Source: Winogradskyella algicola
Lineage (GTDB): Bacteria > Bacteroidota > Bacteroidia > Flavobacteriales > Flavobacteriaceae
Assembly (NCBI RefSeq): GCF_005869935.1
Contig: NZ_SZQF01000011.1
Coordinates: forward strand, 1-64,000
Direction: 5' to 3'
DNA length: 64,000 bases
The translations under genes and the position numbers were made by a program. Positions within the stretch are counted from its first letter, which is position 1. Every line of letters begins with the position of its first letter. A model generated the notes under the pieces. The model saw nothing but the letters and a program-made list of their open reading frames with translations. It was not told the origin of the DNA and did no database searches. Shown one piece after another: positions 62,499 through 64,000 of the stretch.

Positions 62499-63191
62499 AT
62501 GATTAGCATTATAATACCAGTATTGAATGAAGCCAATAACATTGGCAGACTATTGCTACATCTTACAGAGAATTCTTCACCTGAAAATATTTCAGAAATT
62601 ATTGTGGTTGATGGCGGAAGCACTGATGGAACAATCGAAACTGTAAAAAAATTCACTCGAACTGACGTAAAACTTATCTCTTCACCAAAAGGACGTGCAA
62701 AGCAAATGAATATTGGTGCAAAAGCTGCAACTGGAAAAGTTCTTTACTTCTTGCATGCTGACACCTTTCCACCTAAAAACTTTGATAAGTTGATTGTCGA
62801 CAAAGTAAAAAATGGTCATGAAGCCGGTTGTTTTAGAATGGAATTTGATAGTAGTCATTGGTGGCTGAGACTTGCTGGCTGGCTCACACAATTTAACTTC
62901 AAAGCCTGTCGTGGTGGTGATCAGAGTTTGTTTATTACCAAGTCACTATTTGATACAATTGGTGGCTACAATGAAAACTATATTATTTACGAAGACAACA
63001 TCTTAATTGGCGAATTGTACAAACGTAACCAATTTACAGTCATCAATAAAAAAATTAAAACTTCGGCACGGCTTTATAAAAAAGTTGGCATCTGGAAACT
63101 TCAATATCACTTCTGGACCATACATATTAAAAAATGGCTTGGTGCATCTGCTGATGAGATGTTGGCTTACTACAAGAAGAATATTGTTTAG
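62499..63191 (+). CDS. TIGR04283-type arsenosugar glycosyltransferase (GT2)
   Basis: Family 2 glycosyltransferase of 230 residues. SIIIPVLNEANNIGRLL opens the GT-A fold, VVDGGSTDGT is the nucleotide-binding segment, and LHADTFPP holds the DxD-like metal site. ACRGGDQSLFITK follows in the acceptor region. The subfamily is tied to arsenosugar clusters, where it may attach the arsinoyl-ribose to an acceptor. Its stop abuts the convergent metallophosphoesterase gene. Confidence 0.9.
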   Translation: MISIIIPVLNEANNIGRLLLHLTENSSPENISEIIVVDGGSTDGTIETVKKFTRTDVKLISSPKGRAKQMNIGAKAATGKVLYFLHADTFPPKNFDKLIVDKVKNGHEAGCFRMEFDSSHWWLRLAGWLTQFNFKACRGGDQSLFITKSLFDTIGGYNENYIIYEDNILIGELYKRNQFTVINKKIKTSARLYKKVGIWKLQYHFWTIHIKKWLGASADEMLAYYKKNIV

Positions 63192-63920
63192 TTATTTATT
63201 CCTACCCAATTCATTTGGATACAAATGCATTAATGTATCACTTTGAAAAACCTCCTTAGTATTAACATCTATAGCAGATAATTTTCCCGTAAAAGCAGCA
63301 CCTGTATCTACATTCCAAACATTTACTGCTTGCATTGGTTCGTACTTATTGAATCTTGTAGTTGGTGTATGGCCAATATAAATTTCTTTATAACGTTTTA
63401 ACCTGTTTGGAAATAATTCAGAATTTTGTTTAATTCTTTTATCCATTGTTAAGGCCATTTCCCAGAGTGTTCTGTCGTAATAAAACTTTTCTCTGTGAAT
63501 TTCTTTTTGTACACCATGCGTAGATGTAAAACCAGCGTGTAAAAACAAACGATTTTCGTCATCTATATGGTATAGCGGCATAGCTTCAAAAAAATCGAGA
63601 TGAGTTTTTTTTTGTGTTTTCGAAAAGCCCTCATAACTTTCTATAGTTTCTTTTCCACCGTGCACATACCAAACATCATTAACACTACCTTCTGCTAACC
63701 ATTGTTCGCACCAAACATCATGGTTTCCTTTTATAAAGATGCATTTATTATACGAGGAAAGCTCTATGAGATAATCAATCACTTGAGCGGATTGACTCCA
63801 ACCATCTACATAATCTCCTAAAAAGATAAGACAATCATTAGTTGTAACCTCAGCTCTTTTCAAAACTTGTTTTAAACCTTTAAGTCCACCATGAATATCA
63901 CCAATAGCAAATGTTCGCAT
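63192..63920 (-). CDS. Metallophosphoesterase (PPP-type phosphatase)
   Basis: A 242-residue calcineurin-like phosphoesterase. The metal motifs GDIHGG (7-12), GDYVDGW and GNHDVW appear in order, followed by GHTPTTRF near 190. It resembles the bacterial serine/threonine phosphatase PrpA/Apa group; the substrate cannot be told from sequence. The start is ATG. The 80 bp from there to the window end show no clear feature. Confidence 0.9.
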   Translation of the reverse strand: MRTFAIGDIHGGLKGLKQVLKRAEVTTNDCLIFLGDYVDGWSQSAQVIDYLIELSSYNKCIFIKGNHDVWCEQWLAEGSVNDVWYVHGGKETIESYEGFSKTQKKTHLDFFEAMPLYHIDDENRLFLHAGFTSTHGVQKEIHREKFYYDRTLWEMALTMDKRIKQNSELFPNRLKRYKEIYIGHTPTTRFNKYEPMQAVNVWNVDTGAAFTGKLSAIDVNTKEVFQSDTLMHLYPNELGRNK

Positions 63921-64000
63921 ATGATTATTTTTTTACAAAACTAATAGAATGAAAGAACGTATAATTTTTCTTCAATTAAATTATAGTTAAAAATACTGCC

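Overview
The window is a low-GC chromosomal segment from a member of the Bacteroidota, most likely a marine Flavobacteriaceae (Winogradskyella/Psychroserpens/Olleya-like). The reasons are the flavobacterial order of the dcw cluster ending in ftsZ and a YqeY gene, Bacteroidota-type -7 boxes (TAnnTTTG), poor Shine-Dalgarno sequences, SPII lipoproteins with short signal peptides, a degradative-type HMG-CoA reductase beside a GYDIA-type GHMP kinase, and an arsenosugar gene set. All coordinates and motifs were read by eye; no database search was run.

Layout. 1-260: palindromic repeats and a terminator beside tRNA-Arg(UCG). 267-16577 (minus): yqeY, then the complete division/cell-wall cluster in transcription order mraZ-rsmH-ftsL-ftsI-murE-mraY-murD-ftsW-murG-murC-ftsQ-ftsA-ftsZ. 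It is tightly packed, has a three-repeat MraZ-type operator over its promoter and ends in a hairpin terminator. 16862-18324: hydrolase and engB. 18327-21649 (minus): an ABC permease and a tail-specific protease. 21819-24575: surE, a membrane protein, lpxB and an NlpC/P60 lipoprotein. 24718-30052: PhoX-like lipoprotein, di-heme cytochrome c peroxidase, comEC. 30058-36238 (minus): a peptide-use block (thioredoxin-like protein, two POT transporters, DPP-IV peptidase). 36388-39037: HMG-CoA reductase and a GIY-YIG/GHMP-kinase fusion. 39152-46928 (minus): coaX, outer membrane protein, TPR protein, lptC, small membrane protein, CorC/HlyC-like protein, PpiD/SurA-like foldase. 47031-51937: tRNA-Phe and thrABC. 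52086-53724: P-II protein and ammonium transporter. 53819-56398 (minus): PEP carboxylase. 56575-63191: guanine-deaminase-like gene and the arsenosugar cluster (peroxidase-like, arsS, rhodanese, DUF2064, purine nucleoside phosphorylase, arsM, DUF547, glycosyltransferase). 63192-63920 (minus): a metallophosphoesterase. No gene-free stretch exceeds 300 bp.

Most genes are housekeeping. The most unusual material is a layer of short palindromic elements between and inside genes. One family brackets a GIY-YIG nuclease domain at 37702-38124 and encodes the linker that fuses this domain in frame to a GHMP kinase. A second forms a 119-bp unit with inverted ends spanning the murG/murC junction and codes for the tail of MurG and part of the head of MurC. 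Other signals worth testing are 7- and 8-bp-period tandem arrays between genes, terminator-like hairpins inside the signal-peptide codons of two downstream lipoprotein genes, and frequent TTG/GTG starts in the dcw cluster.
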